The notes: generated by a model not told the origin, from the sequence alone. A stretch of 64,000 bases of DNA from Lysobacteraceae bacterium (GCA_023657465.1 JAGTJX010000003.1:437889-501888); one strand, 5' to 3'. Positions 18,850-27,729 are shown, counted from the first letter of the stretch. Translations and numbers: made by a program.

Positions 18850-19937
18850 TGCAACAACCTGCATCCCCCGCACCTCAAATTGGATCCAAGACTCTTAAGA
18901 TCGGCGATACACTCTTAAAACCCAACGACAAGCTCACTTCTGTTTACGTGATTAAGTCTGGATTAATTGGGCTCTTCCAAAACAAGAACGAGAAAAACAT
19001 CCGTATCTCAGAACTAGGCCCTCCCACTCTGATCGGTGAAGAAGCTGTGTTTGGACCTGCGAAGTGGAATCTCCATGCAGTCGCACTGAGGGATACTTCG
19101 CTGATTGAGATCCCAGTCGCAGCTCTCACTGACATGATCGGCAAGCTTCACAAGGATTACCAAGCTATTGTTCAAGGGGTGTATGAGCGTGTGAAGATCA
19201 CTTCAAGTGAACTCAAGTCACTGAAGTCCAATCAAGAAACAGAATCCTGCCCTCCAGATAATACTGCGAAGGTTTTTGGTGTGATTTATCACGTAGCCAA
19301 AATCATCGGAAACATGGACGACAAAGGCCAAACCTGTCTCGCTGAGAAAGACTCGTTCATGAAATTCGCCACTCAAGTGATGCACGAAGATCCAGCACGT
19401 CTAGAGTCTGCGATGCAGATCCTTGCTAAACTCAATTACCTCAAATTCCAAGAAGGCGGAGTCGAGCTTCTGGATATGAAGCAGATCGAAGCATTTTTCG
19501 ACTTCTACGGAACCTATCACTTCAAGGGTGGATATTCGGGATGGCTGAAGACCAACGCAAAAGTTCAGAGGATCGTTGATTGCTTCTTAGGAATCGCTTC
19601 TAGGTACCCAATTGATCGTGCGGGCAATTGTCACGTTCCTTTTAAAGAAACAATCGATGAAATGAAGAAGACCCTTACTGGGTTTCAAGATGATCAGCTT
19701 TTTGCTCTCGAGCAAAAAGGCTTATTCATGAAACGTACTCAGAATGATAAGGGTGGGATTCTTTCCTTCTATAAGCCTGATTACGATCAGATGCTCTTAA
19801 ACTGGAAAATCCTCCGCGAAATCGAACTTTGGAATGAGAAGGGCTACGTCGATATGACCCCTCCTCCGCCACCCCCTGCTCCAGTCGATCCAGCCGCTGC
19901 CGCTGCACCTGCTCCGGCTACACCTGCTAAGAAGTAA
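18849..19937 (+). CDS. Cyclic-nucleotide-binding-domain protein 2
   Basis: A 362-residue paralogue of the preceding gene, starting on its stop codon (TAATG). Residues 15-105 are the CRP-like beta-roll: IGDTLLKPNDKLTSVYVIK, GLIGLFQNKNE, then PTLIGEEAVFGPAKWNLHAVA, again with GEE but no obvious cassette Arg. The next 130 residues align in outline with protein 1 (E-S-C-P-P-D-N-T-A-K-V-F-G-V-I-Y-H against I-P-C-P-P-E-F-I-T-K-L-F-A-V-I-Y-H). There is an additional helical region and a Pro/Ala-rich tail from about residue 335 (P-P-P-P-P-P-A-P-V-D-P-A). No HTH is convincing, so calling it a transcription factor would be a guess. Confidence 0.84.
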   Translation: MQQPASPAPQIGSKTLKIGDTLLKPNDKLTSVYVIKSGLIGLFQNKNEKNIRISELGPPTLIGEEAVFGPAKWNLHAVALRDTSLIEIPVAALTDMIGKLHKDYQAIVQGVYERVKITSSELKSLKSNQETESCPPDNTAKVFGVIYHVAKIIGNMDDKGQTCLAEKDSFMKFATQVMHEDPARLESAMQILAKLNYLKFQEGGVELLDMKQIEAFFDFYGTYHFKGGYSGWLKTNAKVQRIVDCFLGIASRYPIDRAGNCHVPFKETIDEMKKTLTGFQDDQLFALEQKGLFMKRTQNDKGGILSFYKPDYDQMLLNWKILREIELWNEKGYVDMTPPPPPPAPVDPAAAAAPAPATPAKK

Positions 19938-20061
19938 CTTTTTTTTGCGTTTTTCCTGTGTCCTCAGACTCATTGAAACTGAAATCACATATAGGTCTAT
20001 GTCAAGCGTGACACTCTAGACCCTCTCCTTTGTTTATTACACAATGAATGTAGGGGAAGTT

Positions 20062-21630
20062 ATGAGAAAAAGAATGAGCTCAGTCATTACTCTGTTAGCT
20101 ATACTCGCATCAACTTCAGATGTTTACGCACAAATCCGTAAGAGAAACCCTGATCAACAGGCAGCAATCGATAAAGCAGGAATTGATCCAAAGCTGTTTC
20201 AGCCAAACACAGCTTCTGGTGTATTTTCAACAACTCCTTCTGGAGTAAAAGGTATAATTTCAAAATTTGAAGAAAATTTAGGTGACATTAGTAAAGATGG
20301 ATCGGGTGAACAAAGGGTTGATCCTAATTCACAGGACACCAGTAATTTCAATTCTGTTGAACTTGCAGAAAAATTGCATGATAAAGATATAGAATGTGAA
20401 AGCTTGAAAGGTGATGAAAGAAAAGAATGTAATAGTGAATATGCCAGATTAGAAAGACAGCTTAAAAGAGCAGAAGAAAAAGAAAAAAACGCGGTCGCAA
20501 ATCTCAACTGTGATCTCGCAGAGAACCGTGGAAAGACTTATTGCGTATCAGCCAAAGCTTACAAAGGTCTTGCTGATACTACCTCTCAAATGACAACTGC
20601 CTATAGTAGTGCAATTGCTGCGGAAGCAAGCAACGCAATCCTCAACAAGTACCAGCAACAAGGTGGAGGCATAGACGCTTCTCAAGCACAAATTCAAGGC
20701 ATGAGAACAGCTATCATCAATGGTGATCAAGCTGCTAATAGACAAGCAGTCATAGCAGGTATCGGTGGATCGCTTGCTACCGCCAACTATGCTGCTGCAA
20801 TCAAAGCAGATAGAGACATGAAAGCTGCACAACGCGAAGTAGCAATGTGTGAGAAAAATCCTAGTTGCGCAAATTCAGTTGAACTCACAAGACTTAAAAC
20901 TAAACAAGACCAAGCTTTTCAATCCAAAAGAACGAGCACCACTGCTGGTATGGGAGCGCTCATGGCAGCGGTTCCATCTACGATGCAAGCATTCCAAGAA
21001 CAGCAAGCTGCAAACATGATTCGTGGAGATCTCGAAAATTACAAAAAATGGATGGCTGCAAATAACGGCACCAATACAGTGATGCAATACGAAGGGACAA
21101 ACAACCTCTCTCCTTACACAAATCCTCTCGATGACACTCAACCCGCACAGGTTCCTTACGATCCAAACGGAGGAGTAGGACTAGGAGCCTTGCCTCCAGA
21201 GGGTAGCGCAACAGGCGCAGGTGGAGTGACTTGGGCTGGTGGAGGACCAGGTTCTGGCGGAGGTTCTGGCGGTGGCGGAGGTGGAGCACGCGGTGCAACT
21301 GGCGGCGGATCAGCTCCTTACATGCCTCCTCCTATGGATCCGAATGCAGGAAAACCTACTTACGCAAATGTGGATGAATCCGGTGGAGGTTACAGAGCAG
21401 GAGTAGGTTCAGGTGTCGGCGGTCCTAAGCTCGATATGAATTCTATGCTCGCACAATACCTTCCAAAAGAAGGCGACAAGTTCAATGAGAATGGCGTTGA
21501 GAAACTAGGCGAGAAAGATCGCTCTATAGCGAGTGAATCCAATAGCCTACTCGATGCTAACGTGAATATTTTCGAGAGAATCTCGGACACTTATCATCGC
21601 AAAGCTAAAGACGGCCTCATTAAGCTTTAG
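20062..21630 (+). CDS. Large secreted Ala/Gly-rich protein of unknown function
   Basis: I choose the ATG at 20062 because GTAGGGGAAG precedes it at normal spacing; an in-frame ATG at 20044 lacks a site. The 522-residue product has a signal peptide (to about residue 24, D-V-Y-A before Q). A charged coiled-coil stretch (DKDIECESLKGDERKEC and ERQLKRAEEKEKN, about residues 105-145) with several Cys follows, then an Ala-rich helical region (170-330), then a Gly/Ser-rich low-complexity segment (about 390-430, GGGSGGGGGG). The C-terminal 90 residues look folded. The composition suggests a surface or periplasmic structural protein. Neighbours give no operon context: the upstream gap is 124 bases. Confidence 0.78.
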   Translation: MRKRMSSVITLLAILASTSDVYAQIRKRNPDQQAAIDKAGIDPKLFQPNTASGVFSTTPSGVKGIISKFEENLGDISKDGSGEQRVDPNSQDTSNFNSVELAEKLHDKDIECESLKGDERKECNSEYARLERQLKRAEEKEKNAVANLNCDLAENRGKTYCVSAKAYKGLADTTSQMTTAYSSAIAAEASNAILNKYQQQGGGIDASQAQIQGMRTAIINGDQAANRQAVIAGIGGSLATANYAAAIKADRDMKAAQREVAMCEKNPSCANSVELTRLKTKQDQAFQSKRTSTTAGMGALMAAVPSTMQAFQEQQAANMIRGDLENYKKWMAANNGTNTVMQYEGTNNLSPYTNPLDDTQPAQVPYDPNGGVGLGALPPEGSATGAGGVTWAGGGPGSGGGSGGGGGGARGATGGGSAPYMPPPMDPNAGKPTYANVDESGGGYRAGVGSGVGGPKLDMNSMLAQYLPKEGDKFNENGVEKLGEKDRSIASESNSLLDANVNIFERISDTYHRKAKDGLIKL

Positions 21631-21731
21631 CTAATAGTAGTAATCCTTGTACACGATCGTTATTGTTGAGTATCCACAAAACCAAAAACGTGAAGTTGCT
21701 TAGCCTAGTTGCGTGTTTTGCAGCGTCTGCT

Positions 21732-22211
21732 CTACAACCGGTGAAACGCGGGATGTCCCTCGGTCACAGCGACAAAAGTTCCCATGCAAGTCGCACAAAC
21801 TTTTCCGCTTGCTGTGAGCGTCGCTTCAATGAGAGCGCGATCAGCAGAAGATGACTTCACCCAAGCCTTCAACTCCATCTCACCATTCGTGGGAGTCGGA
21901 CGCTTGAGTACAATGTGAAAATCAGCAGTTACAGTACATGGTGGAGCATCAGCGCCACTCACTTTCATCAGATGGAATGCCGCTGTCCAATTCGAATGAC
22001 AATCTAGTAGCGCACCAATGATCCCCCCATTTAATACTCCAGGGAATGCTTCGTGATGAGGTTCGGATTTGAATGTTGCGATGAGAGTCGTAGGCTCTGC
22101 ACCGACTAATTCGAAGCTACGAACATGAAGGCCTTTTTTGTTTGCAGGTCCACAACCAAAGCAAGCTGAATTAGGTGCGTACTTCTCCTGAATACATTTT
22201 TCAGCAGACAT
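21732..22211 (-). CDS. PaaI/hotdog-fold thioesterase
   Basis: A 159-residue hotdog-fold protein of the PaaI/4HBT family. The segment PGVLNGGIIGALLDCHSNW (residues about 58-76) is the family's core helix, with the G-G-I-I-G-A-L-L-D pattern and D as likely catalytic residue in the place used by PaaI thioesterases. An N-terminal CFGCGPANKKGLHVRSF stretch is common in this subgroup. Such enzymes hydrolyse acyl-CoA thioesters in the cytosol; the substrate is unknown. Its ATG directly follows the stop of the ABC-like gene (TAAATG in the leftward direction), so the two genes are co-transcribed. Confidence 0.9.
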   Translation of the reverse strand: MSAEKCIQEKYAPNSACFGCGPANKKGLHVRSFELVGAEPTTLIATFKSEPHHEAFPGVLNGGIIGALLDCHSNWTAAFHLMKVSGADAPPCTVTADFHIVLKRPTPTNGEMELKAWVKSSSADRALIEATLTASGKVCATCMGTFVAVTEGHPAFHRL

Positions 22212-22769
22212 TTAGTTTAAAATCCACTTCTGAATCGCAAGCGTGATTAAGGATCCCAGGAACATTCCCACACCAACATAAAGGCTCGATTGGAAAGATT
22301 TTGCAGTGTTCGTTTTCTTATAACTTTTATGAGCGACTCGATTGCTCAGCGCTGTTTTAGAAACTGGAACTCTTAGAGCAGCAGCAGTATTCGCGGCAAG
22401 AGATGCTACTTCCGAATTCATATAAATTTTTCTAAATGCTTCATCGCCTAACTCTTCGACGGAACCATCAAATACAATTCTTCCGGATTGCAATCCGACT
22501 ACTCTGTTTGCAAAACGTTTTGCCCAAGAAATCGTAGGAAGCACGACCACAACCGCACGTGAATCATCGGGAGATGAAATCTCTTGTAACCACTCTGCAG
22601 CACTCACAGGATCTTTGCCTATAATGCCGTTATCAAAAACCAATGTCTGATCGGAAGTCAGCGCCTTCAAGAACTCAGACTTGCCTGCGCCTGAAGGACC
22701 GAGGACAGCGATGCGGTCTTTCGGAAAAATCTTGAATTGATATTGCTCTAAGGTCAGTATGGGTTCCAT
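22212..22769 (-). CDS. Shortened ABC-type ATPase-like protein with a C-terminal membrane anchor
   Basis: A 185-residue protein if started at the ATG of MEPILTLEQ. It has a good Walker A, G24-P-S-G-A-G-K-S31, and later FANRVVGLQSGRIVFDGSVEEL, the post-H-loop part of ABC ATPases of the PhnC type. The LSGGQ signature and the Walker B D-E are missing; about 60 residues seem lost between them, where VVVVLPTISWAKR replaces them. The C-terminus ends in a hydrophobic helix (last ~24 residues, SLYVGVGMFLGSLITLAIQ), unusual for an ABC ATPase. It may bind nucleotide without hydrolysis. Its start codon overlaps in opposite orientation with an ATG of the HD gene. Longer starts upstream use TTG and are less likely. 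Confidence 0.7.
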   Translation of the reverse strand: MEPILTLEQYQFKIFPKDRIAVLGPSGAGKSEFLKALTSDQTLVFDNGIIGKDPVSAAEWLQEISSPDDSRAVVVVLPTISWAKRFANRVVGLQSGRIVFDGSVEELGDEAFRKIYMNSEVASLAANTAAALRVPVSKTALSNRVAHKSYKKTNTAKSFQSSLYVGVGMFLGSLITLAIQKWILN

Positions 22770-23412
22770 GTTTGAAATTGATCCCATCCTCTCGAAATTA
22801 TTCGAAACCGCCAAGGAAATAATTGACCATGATGACCCAGGTCATGATCTTGCTCATGCGTTAAGAGTCGTTTCAAATGCACTCAAGCTCAAAACAGAGG
22901 AAACTCCCCCTCACCTTGCTGTGGCGGCTGCCCTACTTCATGATTCTGTAAATGTTCCTAAGAACTCACCTGAGCGTAAGAACTCTGCATTCATCTGTGC
23001 TCAAAAAGCGCGAGAAATCCTGGGCGGACTTCAGTGGAAAAAAGAAGATGTCGAAGCAGTGGCCATTGCAATCGAAGATCATAGTTTCAGTCGCGGAGTC
23101 ACCCCTAGAACTGAGCTTGGTAAGATCCTTCAAGATGCAGATAGATTGGAAGCCATCGGTGCCATCGGGATCATGCGAGTATTTTCGACAGGAGCAAAAA
23201 TGAACTCAAAATACTTCCACCCTACAGACCCTTGGGCAAAGTCGCGCTCTCTCGATGATATCAAGTTCAGCATCGATCACTTCTTCACTAAGCTCCTGAA
23301 ACTAGAAAGCTCGTTTCAAACCGAGAATGGAAAAAAACTCGCCCACTCTCGCACTCAATATATGAGAGGCTTCCTAGACCAAGTTCGCAGCGAGATCGAT
23401 TCCAGCCTTTAA
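22759..23412 (+). CDS. HD-domain metal-dependent phosphohydrolase
   Basis: A 217-residue HD-superfamily hydrolase. Metal ligands are visible: H33 (DLAHALRVV), H61-D62 (ALLHDSV), a later E-D-H-S-F-S and D in LQDADRLEAIGAIGI. This pattern matches the YedJ/PF01966 group, which hydrolyse phosphate esters or nucleotides; the substrate is unknown. The start is at 22759, with AAGGTC just upstream; an ATG at 22768 is a second option and overlaps the start of the divergent ABC-like gene base for base, so promoters for each gene must lie inside the other. Confidence 0.9.
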   Translation: MGSMFEIDPILSKLFETAKEIIDHDDPGHDLAHALRVVSNALKLKTEETPPHLAVAAALLHDSVNVPKNSPERKNSAFICAQKAREILGGLQWKKEDVEAVAIAIEDHSFSRGVTPRTELGKILQDADRLEAIGAIGIMRVFSTGAKMNSKYFHPTDPWAKSRSLDDIKFSIDHFFTKLLKLESSFQTENGKKLAHSRTQYMRGFLDQVRSEIDSSL

Positions 23413-23523
23413 ATCAAATATGACACATCTATACATAAAACTGACTCGCCTCTATAATCAGAGAATCAGTAAGAGGTCTACCTGTTGCTTAGGTCATTTT
23501 TGACACATAGCAATATAAAGACC

Positions 23524-23551
23524 TTGCTTTTATGGTTTTAAGTGTTAATAT
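23524..23551 (+). promoter_or_regulatory. Candidate sigma-70 promoter of the envelope-machine operon
   Basis: TTGCTT (23524-23529), a 16-base spacer and TAATAT (23546-23551) lie 42 bases before the first start codon. The surrounding AT-rich leader ends in AAAGGAAC as the ribosome binding site. No other comparable site was seen in the 181-base gap. Confidence 0.4.
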
Positions 23552-23593
23552 ATTTATACAAAGTTAATTTTTAATAACAAAGGAACAAAGAAT

Positions 23594-24340
23594 ATGGAAA
23601 ACGGTATGAACAACAATAGCAGCAACAACAAACCTAAGATCGTCGCCTCTATTATAGTGGTGTTGATCGCTATTGCTTCTATCTCCTTCTACATGAAGAA
23701 CCGTAACGGAAGCTCACCTGCTCAAGGCGAACAGAGCTCTGGAGAGAAGACCCTCGATGTTACTGACCAATCTAAGTTTACCCCTAGTGGAACCAGACAT
23801 TCAGGTGACGTAGCTCCGGGAGCTCCAGTCGCTAACGCTCCAATCGCAGAGGAACCCCCTTGCAAGATTGTTAAAATGAAACCAGTCGATGGAAAAGGTA
23901 CTTACAGAAAGAACCTCCTCATCCTCTCTGAATCTCAACTCAACACCAAATCCGTTTGTGTGAAAGTAGACGGCACACCCGTAAAGTTCTCTCTTTTTCA
24001 AAAGAAAGCTAATCAAATTCTGATCGCAGGAGTTAGTGGCGCAAAAGCAGAAATCCAAGTTCGTTATTGCCGTGACAAGAACCTCTGCAAAGATGACTGC
24101 AAAATTCCACGAGATGAATTCATGGATGCACTCGGTGCTTCTGATGACAGTGGCGATTCAAACGCACGTTGGGAAGACGGCAAAGAATCCGATACCGAAA
24201 AAAACGTAGCTAAACAAATGAATATGTTTAAAGAAGATTTAAAAGCGATTGAAGCTAAAGCGATAGCTTCGATGAGTAAATGGGATGCGAAAGATTCGCA
24301 AGCCGCTTGCACAGGCACCGGGAGTGTTGACCAAAAATGA
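23594..24340 (+). CDS. Membrane-anchored protein of unknown function, first gene of the Glt-like operon
   Basis: A 248-residue protein. An Asn/Ser-rich cytosolic tip (1-14) is followed by one transmembrane segment (about 15-33, IVASIIVVLIAIASISF) and a periplasmic remainder. Residues 90-160 look like a small beta-domain with paired Cys (CVKVDG, CRDKNLCKDDC), so disulphides are likely. The C-terminal 60 residues are charged and helical. No family recognised. AAAGGAAC gives a good ribosome binding site. The stop overlaps the start of the vWA lipoprotein gene (ATGA), so the two products probably work together at the envelope. Confidence 0.82.
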   Translation: MENGMNNNSSNNKPKIVASIIVVLIAIASISFYMKNRNGSSPAQGEQSSGEKTLDVTDQSKFTPSGTRHSGDVAPGAPVANAPIAEEPPCKIVKMKPVDGKGTYRKNLLILSESQLNTKSVCVKVDGTPVKFSLFQKKANQILIAGVSGAKAEIQVRYCRDKNLCKDDCKIPRDEFMDALGASDDSGDSNARWEDGKESDTEKNVAKQMNMFKEDLKAIEAKAIASMSKWDAKDSQAACTGTGSVDQK

Positions 24341-26031
24341 ATAAGAACTCATTCACTATCCAAAATTTAGCATTGATCACTCTTGCAGCTGCAGTCTCTG
24401 GCTGTACAGCTCAGGTTACGGGTTCAATTAAATTCAAAGCTCAACAGCAAAACTTCGCAGTTCAGCAAAAAGTGAATACTAAGATCGACCTTCTTTGGGT
24501 GATCGACAATTCTGCATCTATGGACTCTGCCCAAGATAAGCTTCGCCAAGGTCTCACTGGATTCGCTCAGAAGTATATGAAACCTTATTGGGATATCCGT
24601 ATCGGTGTTATCACAACGGACTCTTATATCGCCAATTCTGCTTTCAACAGCTACCTCAACACCACTATTCCAGGAACCACCAACTGGCAGTCCCCTTATG
24701 TTGCTTCACGTATTGCAACATGGACGAATCCTTCTTGGGCTCCTACATTAGTAGATGGAACAGGTCATTTCACTAATGGAATTAAATTCAATCAACTCTT
24801 CCCTCTTTGGGATTCTAACTATTCGAAACTCATTACAGGTAAGCACGATGGTCCGATTCAAGCTTTGTGCGTAGAATCACTACCTTACTTCATGAATGGT
24901 CCTACTCAATGTCAGATTCGCGATAATCCAGCGAATGCGAATTATGGAACAGGTACTTCAAACTGCCTCAATCCAGGATCAGGAAAATCAGCGATCAGTC
25001 AATGCGTAAATACTGTATCCAACGATTCTATCCGAAGCGGGAAGGCAATCATCTCCACTAAACCGCCTACTGGTACTCCAGGAGATTCTGCATGGGTAAA
25101 CTCTCTTGTGAATCAATTCATGATCAATGCCACTGCAGGTAGCGCAGGTCACGGATCTGAAAGAGGACTCGCTTCTCTCGGACAATTCATTACTGATAAC
25201 GAAGCTTCTGGATCACTCTCGTCTTTCTTCAGAGCAGATTCTGTACGCGGGATTATTTTCATCTCTGATGAAGAAGACCAATCGATGACTCTCCCAAGCC
25301 CTGTACCTAGCGGATTCACACCTTGGACTAACTATCGTTGTGATCAAGCTGGATTAGTAGCATTGAACCCAACTGCAAATATCACTGGATCTAATGGAGT
25401 GTGCTGCTCAGGCGGAAGCTGCTCTTACGGTACTGCAGGAACGACATGCACTGAGAAGACAGTAGATGGATTCACTTATACACCAAGCATCTGCCCAGTG
25501 GCAGCAAACCTCACTCCTGTATCTACTTTCAAAACTCAACTGGATAACTTCTTCAACACACTCGATGGATCAACCACGACTTCAAGCTACTTCATCGTGT
25601 CGATTGTCGCCCTTTCGGGTCAGACCATTCAAGACCTTCAGGCAGCACGTACGACAACTGATGCTGCTGTAGGCGCAACTAAGATGTTTGCTGTGGATAG
25701 AGCAGATCGTTACATCGCTTTAGGTGATGCTGTCGGAAACGGAAGTGTCGCTCTTGACATGGGAGCTTCAGACTATTCGCCTCTCTTAGATGCAATAGGA
25801 TCTACCCTTGTCTCTAAGAAAAGTACTTTTAAGTTAACCCGTCAAGCAACCGATAAAGAAGCCATGGTAGTGACGGTGGTACATGCTAATGGCACTTCAG
25901 ATGTGGTCCCAAGCTCGATTCTCCTCGTTTCTGGTAACACAGTAACGATTACAGATGAAGCTTTCGTTCTCAGTCTGGGTGACACTGATGTGATTGCCAT
26001 CAACTATCTACCAAGCCGTTTATTTAACTAA
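24337..26031 (+). CDS. Lipoprotein with a von Willebrand A-like domain
   Basis: A 564-residue lipoprotein: signal peptide with lipobox V-S-G-C (Cys about residue 23). A vWA-like domain begins at IDLLWVIDNSASMDSAQ, whose D-N-S-A-S fits the MIDAS D-x-S-x-S metal site, and continues through IIFISDEEDQS. A Cys-rich insertion (about residues 345-395) holds six or more Cys, for example GVCCSGGSCSYG, which suggests disulphide cross-linking. vWA lipoproteins usually mediate adhesion or assembly at the outer membrane. Sharing an operon with TolQ/TolR-like proteins suggests it is the surface or outer-membrane-facing component of the machine; this is inference. Confidence 0.87.
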   Translation: MNKNSFTIQNLALITLAAAVSGCTAQVTGSIKFKAQQQNFAVQQKVNTKIDLLWVIDNSASMDSAQDKLRQGLTGFAQKYMKPYWDIRIGVITTDSYIANSAFNSYLNTTIPGTTNWQSPYVASRIATWTNPSWAPTLVDGTGHFTNGIKFNQLFPLWDSNYSKLITGKHDGPIQALCVESLPYFMNGPTQCQIRDNPANANYGTGTSNCLNPGSGKSAISQCVNTVSNDSIRSGKAIISTKPPTGTPGDSAWVNSLVNQFMINATAGSAGHGSERGLASLGQFITDNEASGSLSSFFRADSVRGIIFISDEEDQSMTLPSPVPSGFTPWTNYRCDQAGLVALNPTANITGSNGVCCSGGSCSYGTAGTTCTEKTVDGFTYTPSICPVAANLTPVSTFKTQLDNFFNTLDGSTTTSSYFIVSIVALSGQTIQDLQAARTTTDAAVGATKMFAVDRADRYIALGDAVGNGSVALDMGASDYSPLLDAIGSTLVSKKSTFKLTRQATDKEAMVVTVVHANGTSDVVPSSILLVSGNTVTITDEAFVLSLGDTDVIAINYLPSRLFN

Positions 26032-26051
26032 TTGAACGAGGAGAGTAGATC

Positions 26052-26744
26052 ATGGGTTTCTTAGAATTTTTAAAACATAATTTCATGCACGCGTTTCCAA
26101 TCCTGCTCTGCGGAGCATTCGCGATTGCAATCGCATTCGAACGATACTTGGCACTCTATAAGGTATTGCCAATCAAAGACTCAAAAGGATTCTTCGATCG
26201 CATCAATGACTTGATCCTAGCAGGTCGTCTCCATGAAGCCGTTGGAGCATGCGATACATTGAAAGATAAGCCGGTTGGTCGTATTGTGAGAATTGCTCTC
26301 CAACGCGCTCACCTTCCTGATGAATCGATCCAAAGTGGTATCGAAATGGTCATGGGTGATGCAGTAGGAGAAATCACTAAACGCACTAGCTTCTTAGCAA
26401 CGTTAGCTAACGTAACTACTCTCTTAGGTCTCTTCGGAACTGTTGCAGGACTGATCGCTTCTTTCGAAGCGGTCGGTAGCGCTGATCCACAACAGAAATC
26501 TGCTCTTCTTGCAGCAGGTATCGCGACTGCGATGAACGCTACAATGATGGGTCTTGCTGTTGCGATTCCTTGTATGGTGGCATTCAGTGTGCTTACGAAC
26601 CGAGCGAACCGCATGGTTGCAGAATTAGAAGAAGCTGCTGTACGTACACTCGACCTTCTTAAGCTGAGATACTTCGGTGATGAAGCTAAAGGTGTGACCA
26701 ACGTTACTTCAATCAACGATAAGTCAGATAAGAAAGCAGCGTAA
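26052..26744 (+). CDS. MotA/TolQ/ExbB-family proton channel (AglR-like)
   Basis: A 230-residue protein with three membrane segments (about 12-32, 125-147 and 165-190) and a cytoplasmic loop between the first and second. The conserved family block TLANVTTLLGLFGTVAGLIASF followed by the AAGIATAMNATMMGLAVAIP stretch is present, with the Thr/Pro positions that line the proton path. It should form a pentamer in the inner membrane around TolR-type dimers and use the proton motive force. Two TolR-like genes follow at 4-base gap and 4-base overlap. One TolQ with two TolR paralogues is the arrangement of the myxobacterial AglR-AglQ-AglS gliding motor. Confidence 0.95.
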   Translation: MGFLEFLKHNFMHAFPILLCGAFAIAIAFERYLALYKVLPIKDSKGFFDRINDLILAGRLHEAVGACDTLKDKPVGRIVRIALQRAHLPDESIQSGIEMVMGDAVGEITKRTSFLATLANVTTLLGLFGTVAGLIASFEAVGSADPQQKSALLAAGIATAMNATMMGLAVAIPCMVAFSVLTNRANRMVAELEEAAVRTLDLLKLRYFGDEAKGVTNVTSINDKSDKKAA

Positions 26745-26748
26745 TTAA

Positions 26749-27216
26749 ATGAATGTCTCTAGTGGCGGCTCTGGAAAACCGGGCTCAGCATCACAAGACT
26801 TCGACCTGAACCTAGCACCGATCATCGACTGCTTCACGGTTCTTGTGACATTCTTACTTGCTTCAAGTGCATTTCTTTCGATTGGGATTATGGATGCAGG
26901 TGTATCAGCATCTTCTCCGTCGCAATCACAAACAGCTCCTCCTCCCATTCAGATTAAAATCGAAATCAAATCTGGAATGAAATTAGCACTGAGCACCACT
27001 GGCAAGGCCACACGTAGCAATACGTTCACCGCTAAAGAAGGCAAATACGACTTCGAAGCAATCAAAAAAGAACTCACAGGTCTTAAAGGTTCCTTTCCAA
27101 CAGTCGATGCAGTCACTCTCTCTGCAGATGATGGAATAGAATACCGCGATGTGATCGATGCGATGGAAGTCATACGCAAGACTCAGCCCGTAGTCATGCT
27201 AGGAGGATTCCAATGA
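26749..27216 (+). CDS. TolR/ExbD-like motor protein 1
   Basis: A 155-residue protein with one N-terminal membrane segment (residues 22-42). The essential proton-carrying Asp is present in LAPIIDCFTVLVTFLL (D27). A periplasmic domain of the ExbD type follows, ending in DAMEVIRKTQPVVMLGG, in the usual position of the I-D-x-L-K-x-x-G signature. A Gly/Ser-rich cytosolic tip precedes the membrane. It is expected to pair with the TolQ-like channel just upstream and with TolR 2. Confidence 0.9.
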   Translation: MNVSSGGSGKPGSASQDFDLNLAPIIDCFTVLVTFLLASSAFLSIGIMDAGVSASSPSQSQTAPPPIQIKIEIKSGMKLALSTTGKATRSNTFTAKEGKYDFEAIKKELTGLKGSFPTVDAVTLSADDGIEYRDVIDAMEVIRKTQPVVMLGGFQ

Positions 27217-27722
27217 AGAAGAAGGGATTATTTAAGAAACGCGCTCGTGCTTCAGATGAAATGTCACTCCAGATCACTTCGATGGCAGATATTTTCACTA
27301 TTCTACTCGTGTTCCTGCTGAAGAGTGCTTCAACCAGTGCTGTGAACATCACTCCTGGTGCAGGTGTCACTCTTCCAGCTTCCACTGCAGAAAGCGCAAA
27401 CATCGAAGCACTTCGTATAGAAATCTCTGAGAACGCAGTTACCGTAGAGAATGAACCTGTACTAAAACTAGAGAAGTTCACAGTCGATCCGAAGGACTCA
27501 ACACCTGAAGGTGGATCAAAAATTTTATCTTCAAAACTAGAAATCAACCGTAAACGTCAGCTTCTCATTGCGAAGTCCAACACTGACGTCAAAGTCGATT
27601 CGAAAGTAATCATTATCGCTGATCAACACACACCCTACTCGACCATCAAGCGCGTATTGGCATCTGCAGCAGTACAAGGATATACCGATTACAAACTAGC
27701 AGTGGTGAATAAGAACCAATGA
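27213..27722 (+). CDS. TolR/ExbD-like motor protein 2
   Basis: A 169-residue paralogue starting within the last four bases of the previous gene (ATGA). The proton-carrying Asp lies in SMADIFTILLVFLL (D26) within a single membrane helix. The periplasmic part ends ADQHTPYSTIKRVLASAAVQGYTDYKLAVV, which matches the ExbD signature well. A basic cytosolic N-terminus (KKKGLFKKRAR) follows the positive-inside rule. The pair with TolR 1 suggests a heterodimeric stator rod as in AglQ/AglS. Confidence 0.93.
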   Translation: MKKKGLFKKRARASDEMSLQITSMADIFTILLVFLLKSASTSAVNITPGAGVTLPASTAESANIEALRIEISENAVTVENEPVLKLEKFTVDPKDSTPEGGSKILSSKLEINRKRQLLIAKSNTDVKVDSKVIIIADQHTPYSTIKRVLASAAVQGYTDYKLAVVNKNQ

Positions 27723-27729
27723 AATAACT

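Noticed and set aside
19938-20061. T-rich stretch after the second cNMP protein as an intrinsic terminator
   Set aside because: There is a run of T but no stem in front of it.
21663-21854. A short signal-peptide-like frame (VKLLSLVACFAASALQP) overlapping the thioesterase 3' end
   Set aside because: Only the first few residues look like a signal peptide and the rest overlaps the thioesterase gene in antisense; possibly a gene remnant, but not supportable.
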